NCBI GenBank assembly: GCA_028819345.1
Contig: JAPPLW010000082.1
Coordinates: 23,100-87,099 of the forward strand
DNA from: a bacterium
Lineage (GTDB): Bacteria; Actinomycetota; Acidimicrobiia; Spongiisociales; ZC4RG35
Direction of reading: 5' to 3'
DNA length: 64,000 nucleotides
Under the pieces are notes generated by a model. It did not search any database. It worked only from the letters and a program-made list of their open reading frames with translations, and was not told the origin of the DNA. Of the stretch, positions 53,412 through 62,557 are shown in pieces (within the stretch, counting starts at the first letter, position 1; the number at the start of each line of letters is the position of its first letter). The position numbers and the translations under genes were made by a program.

Positions 53412-54470
53412 TCAGTCGTAATCCACCGCGACCTGGGGGGTGGTGGGAAGGGCCTGACAGGTGAGTATGACGCCGCGGGCTATCTCGGCGTCGTTGAGCG
53501 CCATCCGCGCGCGCAGGTGGACCGAACCGTCCCGCAGGCGAGCCCGGCAGGCCCCGCACACGCCGGACTCACATGAGTAGGGGGCCATGCCGCCCGAGGC
53601 CCGGACGGCTTCCAGGATCGTCTGGCCCGAGGCGGCAGGCACCGACAGCGCCTCGCCGCCCAGCCGCACGGTCATCGCCGCCGCCACCCCGGGGACCGAG
53701 TCGTCCGGCGGCGTCACGGGCAGGAAATTCTCCGCGTGGATTCGCTCCTCCGGCACGTCCATCCCCCGCAACGCTTGCCTGACCACAGCGTTCATGTCAC
53801 CGGGCCCGCACACGTAGTACCGGGTGTCCTGGGCGTAGGGGGGGTGGGTCTCGATGAACTCGCCGACCCTCTCCGCGTTGATTCTGCCTCGCCGCCAAGG
53901 CCTGAACGAAGACTCACGGGAGGGAGACGACAGGACGTGTCTGATCGTCAAGCGGCCCGTCGAGTTCTCTGCCAGCCGGGAGAGGTCCTCGCCGAAGATG
54001 ATGGAGTCGGCATCGGTGTTGCCGTAGAGGAGGTTCACCGCCGAGTGCGGCTCCGCGACCAGTACCGAGCGCAGCATGGAGTACAGGGGGGTGATGCCGC
54101 TGCCCGCGCCGAATAGGTACAGGGTCCGGCGCCGTCGGGCGTCCGGATCGAGGTAGAACCCCCCGAAGGGCGGCATCACTTCGATGACGTCGCCCGGCGC
54201 CACATTCCGGTGTATGTGGTTGGAGACCAGCCCGCCGCTGATTCGCTTGACGGTCACCCGCAGGGGGCCGCCTCCGACAGGGGACTCCGAAATCGAGTAG
54301 GGTCGTCGCGTCTCGAGACCCTCGAGGCAAAAACGCAGGGTGAGGTGCTGGCCGGGCCTCCAGGCGAATGTCTCCGTGAGCGGTGGGGGCACCTGGAAGG
54401 ACACGCTGGTGGCGTCCTTCGTCTCGGCTCGCTTGTCCAGGACCCTCAGCCGGTGGAACTCCCCTTTCAC
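53412..54470 (-). CDS. oxygenase reductase: FAD/NAD domain plus C-terminal plant-type [2Fe-2S]
   Basis: 352 aa electron-transfer partner of the adjacent Rieske oxygenase. FAD region RRPYSISESP, NAD region FGAGSGITPLYSMLRS and YYVCGPGDMNAVV, and a C-terminal ferredoxin domain with CESGVCGACRARL and a final Cys in LTCQALP. This domain order is that of PaaE, GbcB and CntB. GTG 54470 overlaps the oxygenase TGA by 4 nt; GTG 54488 is less likely. Confidence 0.9.
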   Translation of the reverse strand: MKGEFHRLRVLDKRAETKDATSVSFQVPPPLTETFAWRPGQHLTLRFCLEGLETRRPYSISESPVGGGPLRVTVKRISGGLVSNHIHRNVAPGDVIEVMPPFGGFYLDPDARRRRTLYLFGAGSGITPLYSMLRSVLVAEPHSAVNLLYGNTDADSIIFGEDLSRLAENSTGRLTIRHVLSSPSRESSFRPWRRGRINAERVGEFIETHPPYAQDTRYYVCGPGDMNAVVRQALRGMDVPEERIHAENFLPVTPPDDSVPGVAAAMTVRLGGEALSVPAASGQTILEAVRASGGMAPYSCESGVCGACRARLRDGSVHLRARMALNDAEIARGVILTCQALPTTPQVAVDYD

Positions 54471-55615
54471 CGACTCCCTTCCAACCACTCGCGCACCAAC
54501 TCCTGGTGCCGCCGCACGCCCTCCTCGCCTCTGATGGAGGATGGACCGTGCTGGAAATACGGGCTCGGCAGCGAGCGCTGCTGCTGTTCGCAGGCGTAGA
54601 TGTCCTCGGCCGTGAAGTCACCGGAGGCCATCGGGTCGGAGGCGTCCCCCTTGTACTTGGCGCCGGTGTTCTTGGCCCAGAAGCCGTAGGACCGGATGGA
54701 CTGGCGTGTGAATGCCCACGACGAGGCGTTGGCCACCTTGGTCCGGTTCAACACGCGGGTCCGGCCGGGCGTCAACGGGGTCACATGGAACACCGTCCAT
54801 GAACTCTCGGTCTCCGCCAGTCCGATGCCCGGGAACAGCATCGGCACCCACGCTCCCAACCGGTCGGGCGGCACGACCAGGGGATAGGGAGCGTTCTTCT
54901 CGGCGTTCTCGGCGTATTCGGGAGCCAGGGGCTCATAGAAGGCAAAGTGCGGGCCCACGAAACCGGCCTCGATGCGGGAATGGTCGTACATCGCCAGGGT
55001 GCCGGAGTGCAGATGCCCCAGGTGGTAGCCGTCGATGTAGTTCTCCACCACGATCTTCCAGTTGGCGGCGACTTCGTACTCCGTCCGGCCCTTCTCGTAC
55101 TCCACCAGGCGGTCCACGTCGTGGGGCCCCAGGTGCGGCTCCACCTCTCCGAACCAGTCCATGATCGAACCCGCCTGCTCGTCCGGATGCACCCACAGCA
55201 TCCCCCGCCACAGGTCGACGGAGGCCTTCTTCAGCCCCAGGCAGGCCACGTCCAGGTCGGGGAACTCCTGCTCCCGGCTCGGCACGGAGATGAGACTCCC
55301 CTCCAGGTCGTAGGTCCAGTCGTGGTAGGGGCAGACGATCGCCCGCTGGACCTGCCCCACCGCTCGCAGCAACTGCGTGCCCCGGTGGCGGCAGATGTTG
55401 TGGAAAGCCCTCAACCGGCGGTCCCTTCCCATCACGATGAATATGTTGTTGAGCCCCGCCTGCACCGAGGTGTATTGGCCCGGCTCGCTGATGTCCCCCG
55501 CCAAACCGGCAAACGCCCAGGTCCGGGAGAAGATGGTCTCCTGCTCGCGGTCGAACCACTCCTGCGAGGTGTAGGCCTCCACCGGGAGGACGGGCATCCG
55601 GCGTTGACTATCCAC
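54467..55615 (-). CDS. Rieske non-heme iron oxygenase, alpha subunit
   Basis: 382 aa. Rieske cluster CRHRGTQLL and CPYHDWTYDLEG; mononuclear iron site NWKIVVENYIDGYHLGHLH with the bridging acidic residue in VEN and the two histidines. Overall it resembles GbcA/CntA/stachydrine-type enzymes that oxidatively demethylate or cleave quaternary ammonium compounds, consistent with its GbcB-like reductase partner, but aromatic substrates cannot be excluded. Its end is coupled to the reductase start. Confidence 0.9.
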   Translation of the reverse strand: MDSQRRMPVLPVEAYTSQEWFDREQETIFSRTWAFAGLAGDISEPGQYTSVQAGLNNIFIVMGRDRRLRAFHNICRHRGTQLLRAVGQVQRAIVCPYHDWTYDLEGSLISVPSREQEFPDLDVACLGLKKASVDLWRGMLWVHPDEQAGSIMDWFGEVEPHLGPHDVDRLVEYEKGRTEYEVAANWKIVVENYIDGYHLGHLHSGTLAMYDHSRIEAGFVGPHFAFYEPLAPEYAENAEKNAPYPLVVPPDRLGAWVPMLFPGIGLAETESSWTVFHVTPLTPGRTRVLNRTKVANASSWAFTRQSIRSYGFWAKNTGAKYKGDASDPMASGDFTAEDIYACEQQQRSLPSPYFQHGPSSIRGEEGVRRHQELVREWLEGSR

Positions 55616-55880
55616 CGGTGCCTCCCAGCCATGCGTCGACCCCGGGGAAGAGATCGGTGACGATGACCAGCACCGCCAGAATCAACCACATGGCGCTGAC
55701 CGACCAGAACAGGACAGGGTTCCCGTCCCTCCGCACGGTCTGCACCAAAAACGCCTCTCCCGCTCCCAGGGACTGGACCCCCCAGTAGAGATACAACACG
55801 CCCCAAACCCAGTACCACTCGAACCAGGTGGCCACCACCAGGACCACCAGGCTCACCGCGGTCGGCAACTTGGTTCTCAC
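55608..55880 (-). CDS. small two-to-three helix membrane protein
   Basis: 90 aa: TAVSLVVLVVATWFEWYWVW, a middle helix and LFWSVSAMWLILAVLVIVTD. Family not recognised. GTG 55880 overlaps the stop of the DUF1801 gene (GTGA); ATG 55901 is the alternative. The 3' end overlaps the oxygenase start by 8 nt, so it belongs to the same transcript, though its part in oxygenase function is unknown. Confidence 0.65.
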   Translation of the reverse strand: MRTKLPTAVSLVVLVVATWFEWYWVWGVLYLYWGVQSLGAGEAFLVQTVRRDGNPVLFWSVSAMWLILAVLVIVTDLFPGVDAWLGGTGG

Positions 55881-56662
55881 AGTGTGTCGAACCCGTGCCA
55901 TCCGGGGATGGCGGCCGCCTGACGGATCCATTTCTCCAACTGAGCCTCTTCGAACCCGCCCTCGCGGATGTTGACCCACCGCGAGTCGGGGTCCTTGCCC
56001 GACAGGGGTGGCGGGGGATCCAACGACGCGCCCTGGAAGAAGGTCACTTTCACGTGCCGGGTGAAGACGTGGACATTGAGAAACCACCCCTCTCCCTCGA
56101 TGCCGTAGAAGGGCGAGTTCCACCTCACAGCCTTGCGTACGTCGGGCACAGTGTGCTCGATCAACTCATCCAGACGCCGCCCCACCTCGCTCTTCCACCC
56201 CGGCATGGCAGCGATGTAGGCCTGCACGGGAGCGTCGCCGTCGGCCTTGGCGATCTGAGGGTTCCCGCCCGACAGCAGGACCGGTTCGACCGGGCCTGTG
56301 GTGTTGTAGGCCACGGCCTCCCGGACCAGGGCCTGGAAGGCGGCTACGTCGATTGTGTCTCCCTCAAAGAGGTCTATCGCTCGCCGACTGCTCCCGTCCA
56401 GGCCGGCGTTGAAGAGCTTCTTCGGATCGGCTAGCTCGGCGCCGTGCGCGAACGTCACCTTGACCCTGCCCTTGAGGGCATCGGCGACGGCGACCACCCC
56501 GCTTCGCGACCAGGTGGGCGTACCCATCCACTTCCATCCTTCCACCAATTCGGGGTCGGCCTTTCGGATAATCCTGCGGATCTCGCTCAGCCTCTCCCCT
56601 CGCCAGTCATCCAACTCGGCGATTCTCTCATCGATCTTCCTGGATGCGCTCTCGCCGCTCAT
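55877..56662 (-). CDS. protein with two tandem DUF1801/YdhG-like domains
   Basis: 261 aa in which the same fold occurs twice: first at about residues 5-110 (EGWKWMGTPTWSRSGVVA, VKVTFAHGAELADPKKLFN) and again at about 130-255 (KAVRWNSPFYGIEGEGWFLN, VKVTFFQGASLDPPPPL). Such domains occur as single units in small proteins of unknown function. ATG 56662 has TACGAT 8 nt upstream. It leads the transcript that runs into the membrane protein and the oxygenase pair. Confidence 0.85.
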   Translation of the reverse strand: MSGESASRKIDERIAELDDWRGERLSEIRRIIRKADPELVEGWKWMGTPTWSRSGVVAVADALKGRVKVTFAHGAELADPKKLFNAGLDGSSRRAIDLFEGDTIDVAAFQALVREAVAYNTTGPVEPVLLSGGNPQIAKADGDAPVQAYIAAMPGWKSEVGRRLDELIEHTVPDVRKAVRWNSPFYGIEGEGWFLNVHVFTRHVKVTFFQGASLDPPPPLSGKDPDSRWVNIREGGFEEAQLEKWIRQAAAIPGWHGFDTL

Positions 56663-56670
56663 CCCGCGGT

Positions 56671-56676
56671 ATCGTA
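56671..56676 (-). promoter_or_regulatory. putative -10 hexamer, leaderless promoter
   Basis: TACGAT on the minus strand lies 8 nt before the ATG at 56662. Confidence 0.35.
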
Positions 56677-56819
56677 ACCTGCCGCTCCACATTCGGTTGA
56701 ACACTTATGCTCAGGATCCCGGGGATTGGGGCGGACTACGCTGGCACAGGCCCGCGTCGGCCACTCCACTTAACAAACGCCCTGTTTAGCTAAACCGTTC
56801 TCTCTGGAGCTTGAACGAA

Positions 56820-57392
56820 ATGACTGGTTCCCCAACCCCCGGCGCCAGAAGCCGTCTTCGGGCCACCGACCGCCTTGTTCTTGTGGGTACCAGCGGCGCG
56901 GGCAAGACGGCTATGGCGAAGCGGGTCGCAAAGGCGCTCGACATGCCTCACGTAGAGTTCGACGGCATTCGTCATGGACCGAACTGGACTGAGACTCCCG
57001 ACGATGTGTTCAAGGTGATTCTGAGCCGCCGCCTACAGGAAGACAGGTGGGTGGCCGACGGCAATTACAGCTTCGCACGGGATGTCGTCTGGCCCAGGGC
57101 TGCTGCGGTCGTCTGGCTGGACTATCCGATACGAGTGGTGATGTGGAGGCTGTTCAGGAGGACGATCCGCCGGGCCGTCTTCCGGCAGGAACTGTGGAAT
57201 GGCAACAGAGAGAAGCTCTGGTGGCACTTCTGCAGTCGTCAATCCCTCTTCCTGTGGGCCCTGCAGACCCATTGGCGGCGGCGCCGGACCATACCGGCGG
57301 CGTTGGCCCATCCGGAGCACGTTCATCTGGGCCTGGTCCACCTCCGCTCGCCGAAAGCCGCTGACAGATGGCTCCTGACACTGACGCAATAG
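56820..57392 (+). CDS. P-loop kinase-like protein (FlaR/adenylate-kinase-like)
   Basis: 190 aa. Walker A is seen in VLVGTSGAGKTAMAKRVAKAL; the following HVEFDGIRHGPNWTET and VADGNYSFARDVVW match the FlaR-like group of topology-modulation/nucleotide kinases. WLDYPIRVVMWRLFRRTIRR is a characteristic lid helix. The substrate is not known. ATG 56820 has a distant GGAG; TTG 56811 is unlikely. Composition is somewhat lower in GC than the neighbours. Confidence 0.82.
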   Translation: MTGSPTPGARSRLRATDRLVLVGTSGAGKTAMAKRVAKALDMPHVEFDGIRHGPNWTETPDDVFKVILSRRLQEDRWVADGNYSFARDVVWPRAAAVVWLDYPIRVVMWRLFRRTIRRAVFRQELWNGNREKLWWHFCSRQSLFLWALQTHWRRRRTIPAALAHPEHVHLGLVHLRSPKAADRWLLTLTQ

Positions 57393-57424
57393 CGAGTGCA
57401 TAATCCCCCCGCCGACCTCATGTG

Positions 57425-57430
57425 TAAGGT
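57425..57430 (+). promoter_or_regulatory. putative -10 hexamer, near-leaderless promoter
   Basis: TAAGGT lies 9 nt before ATG 57440. Confidence 0.3.
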
Positions 57431-57439
57431 GGGATCAAT

Positions 57440-58129
57440 ATGAGGGAAACGAAGCTCGGCGGATGGTCCCTGTTGGGGGGGACCGTGGCCGTGGCGGTTA
57501 GCTATGCGCTATCGCCGGGCCGGGGAGCGGTGGACACGGTGCCCAGCACCAGCCTCACGGACCTCACGCTGGCCATGGCGCGCAACCAGGAGCTTTCCTA
57601 CACCGTGCCTGTTGTGATTCTCGTCGGCGGGTTGTTCATGTTTCATGGTTTCTTGACCCTGCGCCGGCACGCGCAACCCGTAGCGCAACTCGGCCTTCTG
57701 GGGATGGTCATCGGGCTGGTCCTGCAGATGGTTATGCGGGGTCTCGACTACATGATCACCGGCATGGGAGTGGCGGCGCTGGAAACCAGCGGCGAGCGGT
57801 CGGAGGAGTGGCTCCAATCGGCCCACGAGATGCAGCGGCTGGTGTTCGGGCTGCAGTTCACCTCCATCGTTGTCGGTTTCACCGGAGCGGCGATCCTGGC
57901 GCTGGGGCTGGCCCTCCGGCCTGAGCCCTTGCACATGCCCCCGGTGCTGAACGGCGTCGTTGCGGTGCTGGCCGTCGGGTCTCTGGGGCTGTTCATAGCC
58001 GCGTGGCATTCCAACGCATTGGAGTTGGCGCTGGCGCCCGCCTTTGCGGCGATGTCGGTTGGAGGGATCGGCTACATGGGTCTGCTGGGGTGGAAGTTGA
58101 TCAAAGCGGGCCAAGACATGGAGCCATAG
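57440..58129 (+). CDS. multi-pass membrane protein, function unknown
   Basis: 229 aa with about six helices (near 8-27, 54-77, 83-103, 135-160, 168-190, 197-220). A long soluble-looking loop (ALETSGERSEEWLQSAHEM) lies between the third and fourth. Similar in size and topology to the protein at 46612-47346. Not recognised. It precedes the symporter by 46 bp and may be co-transcribed with it. Confidence 0.68.
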   Translation: MRETKLGGWSLLGGTVAVAVSYALSPGRGAVDTVPSTSLTDLTLAMARNQELSYTVPVVILVGGLFMFHGFLTLRRHAQPVAQLGLLGMVIGLVLQMVMRGLDYMITGMGVAALETSGERSEEWLQSAHEMQRLVFGLQFTSIVVGFTGAAILALGLALRPEPLHMPPVLNGVVAVLAVGSLGLFIAAWHSNALELALAPAFAAMSVGGIGYMGLLGWKLIKAGQDMEP

Positions 58130-58175
58130 AATCAACCGCGTCAATCCGCAACCTGTTAGGGGTTAGCAAGGACAA

Positions 58176-59744
58176 ATGGAAGTTGCCGCCCCGCTGCCGA
58201 GTTGGTCGATCTACGCGATCCTGATCGCCCAGGGATCCATCTACGCCCTCTTGGTCTGGTTCTTGGGCAGGGCGAGGGGAAAAACGGCGGAGACGTTCCT
58301 CTCTGGCGGAAGGGACATCGGCCATGGAATGATCAACGCCTCCGTGGTGGCGACCTGGGTGTGGGCGGCCACGCTGATGATCAGCAGTTGGACCGGTTAC
58401 CAGTACGGCTTCATCGGGCCCTGGTGGTACGCACTCGGGGCGACGGTGCCCCTGCCGTTGATGGCCTACCTGGGCAGGCGGGTCAGGACCGTGATGCCCC
58501 GGGCGACCTCCTATCCCGAGTTCATGGCGCACAGGTTGGACAGGAAGAACCACATCCTGCACTCGCTGATCTCGACGGTGGTGTCTTTATGGATCACCGT
58601 CATGATCATCACCGGCGGGGCCATCATGGGGCACGCCTTCACGGGAGCGCCGTTCTGGGCCATCGCCCTGCTGATGGTGATCATTTTCGTCTCCTACATC
58701 CCCCTCGCCGGGCTCTGGGCCAGCATCCTGGCCGACACGGTGATGTCGCTGATGCTGTATGTGTGCCTGATCATCATTGCAGTGGCGGTCCTGGTCAAGA
58801 TCGGTCCCTCGGAGATCTGGGCGGGCCTGACCGAGGTTGCGGCCACCAAGCCCACGTTGCAGCCGGCAATAGGCGAAGCGGAACAGCTCAGCCAGTGGGA
58901 CGGCCTCAACTGGCTGAACCCGGCAGGCCTGGGCTTTCTGGTGGTCAACATCGTGGGCAACCTGGGAGCCGTCCTCTGCAACCAGACCTACTGGTCGAGG
59001 GTGATAGGCGCCAGGGACCCGAAGACCGCGTTCAAGTCATTCATGACCGCCGCTCTCTGCTGGTGGCCCATCCCCCTGGCGACGGGCACGGCCCTGGGGG
59101 TGGCCGCCCTGTCCCGGGGGCTGGTGGTCGGAGAGACCTACAGCAACGGAGACGCCACGATCCTCTTCACCGAGGCCGAGGCGGTTGCACCGGTGATGGC
59201 GTTCCTGGTGTTGGGCTTCGCGGGGTTGACAATCTTCATCCTGGCGGTGGGCTCAGCCACGATTAGCACCGGAGCAGGAGAGATTCTGGCGGTGACCACC
59301 GTATTCGTGAACGACGTCTACAAGGGACACATAAACCCGAAGGCCAGGGACAGGACCTTGCTCGTTGCCAGCAGGGCGACTCTCTACGTCATCGCCGCGG
59401 CTCTCTTGGTGGCCGTCATCTTCTTCCGGGAGATCGGGTTCTCCTTCGCGGGCATGTACCAGGCCATGGGCATAGCCTTCTCCTCGGCGGTGATACCGGT
59501 GATCATGGCGTGCTTCGTGAAGAACACCAATCGAGAGGGCGCCTTCTGGGCCGCCATCATCGGGAGCGTCTGCGGCATGACCTACTGGTTGGCCACCGGA
59601 GCCGACCTGCTGTGGGGCGTGGTGTGGGGGAATATCATCGTGCTCAGCGTCTCCGCTGTGATAGCGGTCACATGGACAATCATGAGACCGCAGCCGTTTG
59701 ATTTCGACAGTCTCAAAGAGTCCGAAGGGGCCACGGGAGGATAG
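58176..59744 (+). CDS. sodium:solute symporter (SSS family, urea/DUR3-like pattern)
   Basis: 522 aa, about 13 helices. Family features: YALLVWFLGRARGKTAETFLSGGRDIGHG (fragment TAETFLSGGRDIG), VVATWVWAATLMISSWTGY, SSAVIPVIMACFV and VGSATISTGAGEILAVTT, which resembles the sodium-site helix. It couples Na+ entry to uptake of a small polar solute; the closest pattern is the urea-type subgroup, but substrate assignment is not safe. AGGA precedes the ATG. A 50-aa membrane protein follows. Confidence 0.88.
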   Translation: MEVAAPLPSWSIYAILIAQGSIYALLVWFLGRARGKTAETFLSGGRDIGHGMINASVVATWVWAATLMISSWTGYQYGFIGPWWYALGATVPLPLMAYLGRRVRTVMPRATSYPEFMAHRLDRKNHILHSLISTVVSLWITVMIITGGAIMGHAFTGAPFWAIALLMVIIFVSYIPLAGLWASILADTVMSLMLYVCLIIIAVAVLVKIGPSEIWAGLTEVAATKPTLQPAIGEAEQLSQWDGLNWLNPAGLGFLVVNIVGNLGAVLCNQTYWSRVIGARDPKTAFKSFMTAALCWWPIPLATGTALGVAALSRGLVVGETYSNGDATILFTEAEAVAPVMAFLVLGFAGLTIFILAVGSATISTGAGEILAVTTVFVNDVYKGHINPKARDRTLLVASRATLYVIAAALLVAVIFFREIGFSFAGMYQAMGIAFSSAVIPVIMACFVKNTNREGAFWAAIIGSVCGMTYWLATGADLLWGVVWGNIIVLSVSAVIAVTWTIMRPQPFDFDSLKESEGATGG

Positions 59745-59754
59745 TGCGCTGACC

Positions 59755-59907
59755 ATGTCGGAACTGTGGTACGTCCTCAACCATTGGGTTACCATCGCCT
59801 GGCTCATCCTGGCCGCCGTCTACGCCTACTACGCGGTGATAGCGGACCTGGTGATCATCGTCAGGAACCGCAAGAGGGAACAGGAGTCGGGCACATCGAA
59901 GACCTAG
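59755..59907 (+). CDS. 50-aa single-helix membrane protein next to the symporter
   Basis: MSELWYVLNHWVTIAWLI opens one long membrane helix running to LVIIVRN, then a basic, acidic tail (RKREQESGTSKT). It starts 10 nt after the symporter stop and ends 5 nt before the SDR gene, so it is inside the operon. Several SSS carriers have a small membrane partner; here that is inference from position. Confidence 0.6.
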   Translation: MSELWYVLNHWVTIAWLILAAVYAYYAVIADLVIIVRNRKREQESGTSKT

Positions 59908-59912
59908 AAGGG

Positions 59913-60677
59913 ATGAACAGTCGGGTTGACTCCGTGGCGGTGATCACCGGCGGTACCAGTGGGATCGGATGGAAAACCGCCGAAACGCTGCTGGAGAGCC
60001 GCCCGGATGCGGCCTGCGCGCTGGTTGATCTGAACGAAGGCCAATCGGGAGACCTGATCGAACGCTTCGGCCGACACCGGGTCCGTTTCGTGCGGTCCGA
60101 CGTAACTGATCCGGCCGCAGTGAACGCCGCGGTGATGGAGATCGAGCACTGGAACCGGCCCATCAAAATGCTGGTCACCTGCGCGGGCATCCACATCGTG
60201 GGAGACAGCTTCGAGTATCCAAGCGAGCATTGGCGGGAGGTACTGAGGGTCCACGTCAACGGGACCTTCTTTTGGTGCCAGGCCGCCGGTCGGGCAATGA
60301 GGGAGGCGGGCGGCGGGGCCATAGTGACCGTGGGATCCATCGCCCAGGACTTCGGGTTTCCCCGCCGGGCCGCCTACACCACGTCCAAGGCGGGGATCGC
60401 AGGACTGACCAGGGTGCTGGCCGTGGAGTGGGCGCCGGCGGGGATCAGGGTCAACCAGGTGGTCCCCGGAATGGTGGAGACCCCTATGTTGCAGCGAACC
60501 GCCGCCCAAGGAGTCCTGGACCTCGAGGCCGTCGCCGCAGAATACCCTCTGGGACGCATCGGGACCACCGGAGACCTGGCCGCGGCCATCGTGTTCCTGC
60601 TGTCGGAGCAAGCAAGCTTTATCACCGGGGAACTAATGCACGTGGACGGGGGTTTCCGGGCCCAGCGCCTTGCGTAA
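59913..60677 (+). CDS. short-chain dehydrogenase/reductase
   Basis: 254 aa classical SDR: ITGGTSGIGWKTAETLL cofactor loop, CAGIH, catalytic serine in TVGSIAQDFG, YxxxK in AYTTSKAGIAGL and PGMVETPML. AGAAGG precedes ATG 59913. It probably oxidises or reduces the solute imported by the symporter upstream, or its product. Substrate unknown. Convergent with the ABC importer at the right edge. Confidence 0.87.
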   Translation: MNSRVDSVAVITGGTSGIGWKTAETLLESRPDAACALVDLNEGQSGDLIERFGRHRVRFVRSDVTDPAAVNAAVMEIEHWNRPIKMLVTCAGIHIVGDSFEYPSEHWREVLRVHVNGTFFWCQAAGRAMREAGGGAIVTVGSIAQDFGFPRRAAYTTSKAGIAGLTRVLAVEWAPAGIRVNQVVPGMVETPMLQRTAAQGVLDLEAVAAEYPLGRIGTTGDLAAAIVFLLSEQASFITGELMHVDGGFRAQRLA

Positions 60678-60737
60678 CCGAGCGCACTCCAAGGACGCTC
60701 CGCGGTGGTAGGCATACGTGGCCTGCTGTAACGGAGA

Positions 60738-61535
60738 TCAACTCCTGTCGGGGCCGATCGGCAGGCAGACCATCCGACCGGATTCGGGGTTGGTGAAGAT
60801 CTTTGCCGCCACGCCGAAGACCGTCCGCATCAGTTCGACGTTGAGCACTGCGGAGGGCGCACCGTCCGCCACGATCCGGCCACTGTCCACTACGACGACG
60901 CGGTCCGCATAGTTGGCGGCATGCAAGAGGTCGTGGAGCACCAGAACGACCGTCATGTCGCCGCTCGCGCAGAGGGACGCTACGAGGTCGAGGACCTCGA
61001 ATTGATGCCGGACATCGAGAAAGGTGGTCGGCTCGTCGAGGAGTAGGGTGCTGGCGCCTTGAGCAAGCGCCAGCGCGATCCAGGCGCGCTGGCGCTCTCC
61101 CCCGGAGAGTTCGTCCAGGGGGCGTTCCGCGAAACCGCTCAAACCGGTGAGGGTGAGCGCGGACTCCACGGCGAGTTTGCCTTCGGCGCCGTGTCGCCCG
61201 AACAGCCCGGTATGGGGAAAGCGGCCCAACTCGACGAGTTCGCGAACCGTCAGTCCCGGTGGGCTGGATGGAGACTGGGGAAGGACGGATACCAGGCGGG
61301 CGATGTCGCGAGATCCAAAGTTCCGTATGTCCCGCCCATCGAGGAACACGACGCCGCTCCGGGCCGCAAGCAAGCGGGACATCGCCCGTATGACCGTGGA
61401 TTTCCCCGACCCGTTCGGCCCGACGATGGCGGTGATCGTGCCCTGCTCCAACCTCAGGTCGAGGCCTTCGAGCACCATCCGCCGCCCATAGCCGGCGCTG
61501 ACCTGTTCCAGCCTGATCGGTTCGACGTCGTTCAT
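60738..61535 (-). CDS. FecE/BtuD-type ABC importer ATPase
   Basis: 265 aa. Walker A VGPNGSGKSTVIRAM, Q-loop SVLPQSPSSPPGLTVRELV, signature LDELSGGERQRAWIAL, Walker B LLLDEPTTFLD and switch histidine in VLVLHDLLHAANYAD. Typical of siderophore, heme or cobalamin importers of the FecCD class. Overlaps the second permease gene by 4 nt. Provides ATP-driven import together with the next three genes upstream. Confidence 0.92.
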   Translation of the reverse strand: MNDVEPIRLEQVSAGYGRRMVLEGLDLRLEQGTITAIVGPNGSGKSTVIRAMSRLLAARSGVVFLDGRDIRNFGSRDIARLVSVLPQSPSSPPGLTVRELVELGRFPHTGLFGRHGAEGKLAVESALTLTGLSGFAERPLDELSGGERQRAWIALALAQGASTLLLDEPTTFLDVRHQFEVLDLVASLCASGDMTVVLVLHDLLHAANYADRVVVVDSGRIVADGAPSAVLNVELMRTVFGVAAKIFTNPESGRMVCLPIGPDRS

Positions 61536-62557
61536 CTGGTGCTCCGCCGAATCAGAAAGATGAGCAGTGGCGCCCCGAGGATGGCCATCACGGCCCCGAC
61601 GGGAAGGCCCACACGGTACGCCGAGGAGGGGATCGGCGGCTTGATGGAGAACGATTGGGCGACGAGGTCGGCCGCCAGCAGCAGCAGGCAGCCGATCATG
61701 GCGGCCAGGGGAAGGACACGGCGGGCGTCAGCACCGGCGACCGCTCGCGCCGCGTTCGGGGCCATCAGGCCGACGAATGGTATGGCGCCCGAGACAGTCA
61801 CAGCCCCGGCAGCCAGGACCCCGGCCAGCCCGAACAGCGCCACCCGAGCAGGCTGCAAGGGGAGGCCGAGAGCGCGGCCGGACTCGTCGTCGATCTGGAG
61901 GACGTTGGCGGCCCGGGCAGCCAGCAATCCGGCGGGGATGGCGACGGCAGCCCACGGTAGCGCCAGCCAGACGTCATCCCAGACGCGGCCATGCAGCGAC
62001 CCGATGAGCCAGGAGAGGATGTTGCCCAGGGCGTAATTGGAGCGCAGCATGACAATCGCAGTCAGCGATCCCAGGATGGCGTTGACGATTACCGCGGTGA
62101 GAATGAGTCGCAAGGGATCGATGCCTCCGCGCTTCGAACTCACCAAGAGCACCAGTATCCCCCCGGCCAGGGCGCCCACGAGCACGACGAACGGGAGCAG
62201 GCGGCCGGGTTGAGGCAGTCCCCAGACGCCTCCCAGGAACAGGACCGCAGCCAGAATACCTCCCGTGGAGACGCCGGTGAGCCCGGGCTCGGCGAGGCGA
62301 TTGCGCATGACGACCTGCAGCAACGCCCCCGAGAGGCCCAGCATGCCACCCACCAGGAGCCCGAGAATCGCGCGCGGCATTCGCAGGTCCCAGATGATCG
62401 TCCGATCTGTGGATTCCGTCAATCCATCCAATAAGACCTCGATGACACGATCCGGTGGGATCCAGACGGTGCCCAGGCCGAGGTGGAGGACGAAGAGGGC
62501 AAGAGATGCTATGCCGGCGAGCACCATAAGGGCTACGAACGTGCGCGTCGAAGTCAC
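61532..62557 (-). CDS. FecCD/BtuC-type permease
   Basis: 341 aa, about ten helices. LRMPRAILGLLVGGMLGLSGA, LQVVMRNRLAEPGLTGVSTG and SGAIPFVGLMAPNAARAVAG are family-diagnostic, the last including the ATPase-contact loop. GTG 62557 overlaps the stop of the first permease (GTGA). A longer open frame to the left is only out-of-frame overlap. Metal-siderophore, heme or corrinoid uptake is expected. Confidence 0.9.
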   Translation of the reverse strand: MTSTRTFVALMVLAGIASLALFVLHLGLGTVWIPPDRVIEVLLDGLTESTDRTIIWDLRMPRAILGLLVGGMLGLSGALLQVVMRNRLAEPGLTGVSTGGILAAVLFLGGVWGLPQPGRLLPFVVLVGALAGGILVLLVSSKRGGIDPLRLILTAVIVNAILGSLTAIVMLRSNYALGNILSWLIGSLHGRVWDDVWLALPWAAVAIPAGLLAARAANVLQIDDESGRALGLPLQPARVALFGLAGVLAAGAVTVSGAIPFVGLMAPNAARAVAGADARRVLPLAAMIGCLLLLAADLVAQSFSIKPPIPSSAYRVGLPVGAVMAILGAPLLIFLIRRSTR

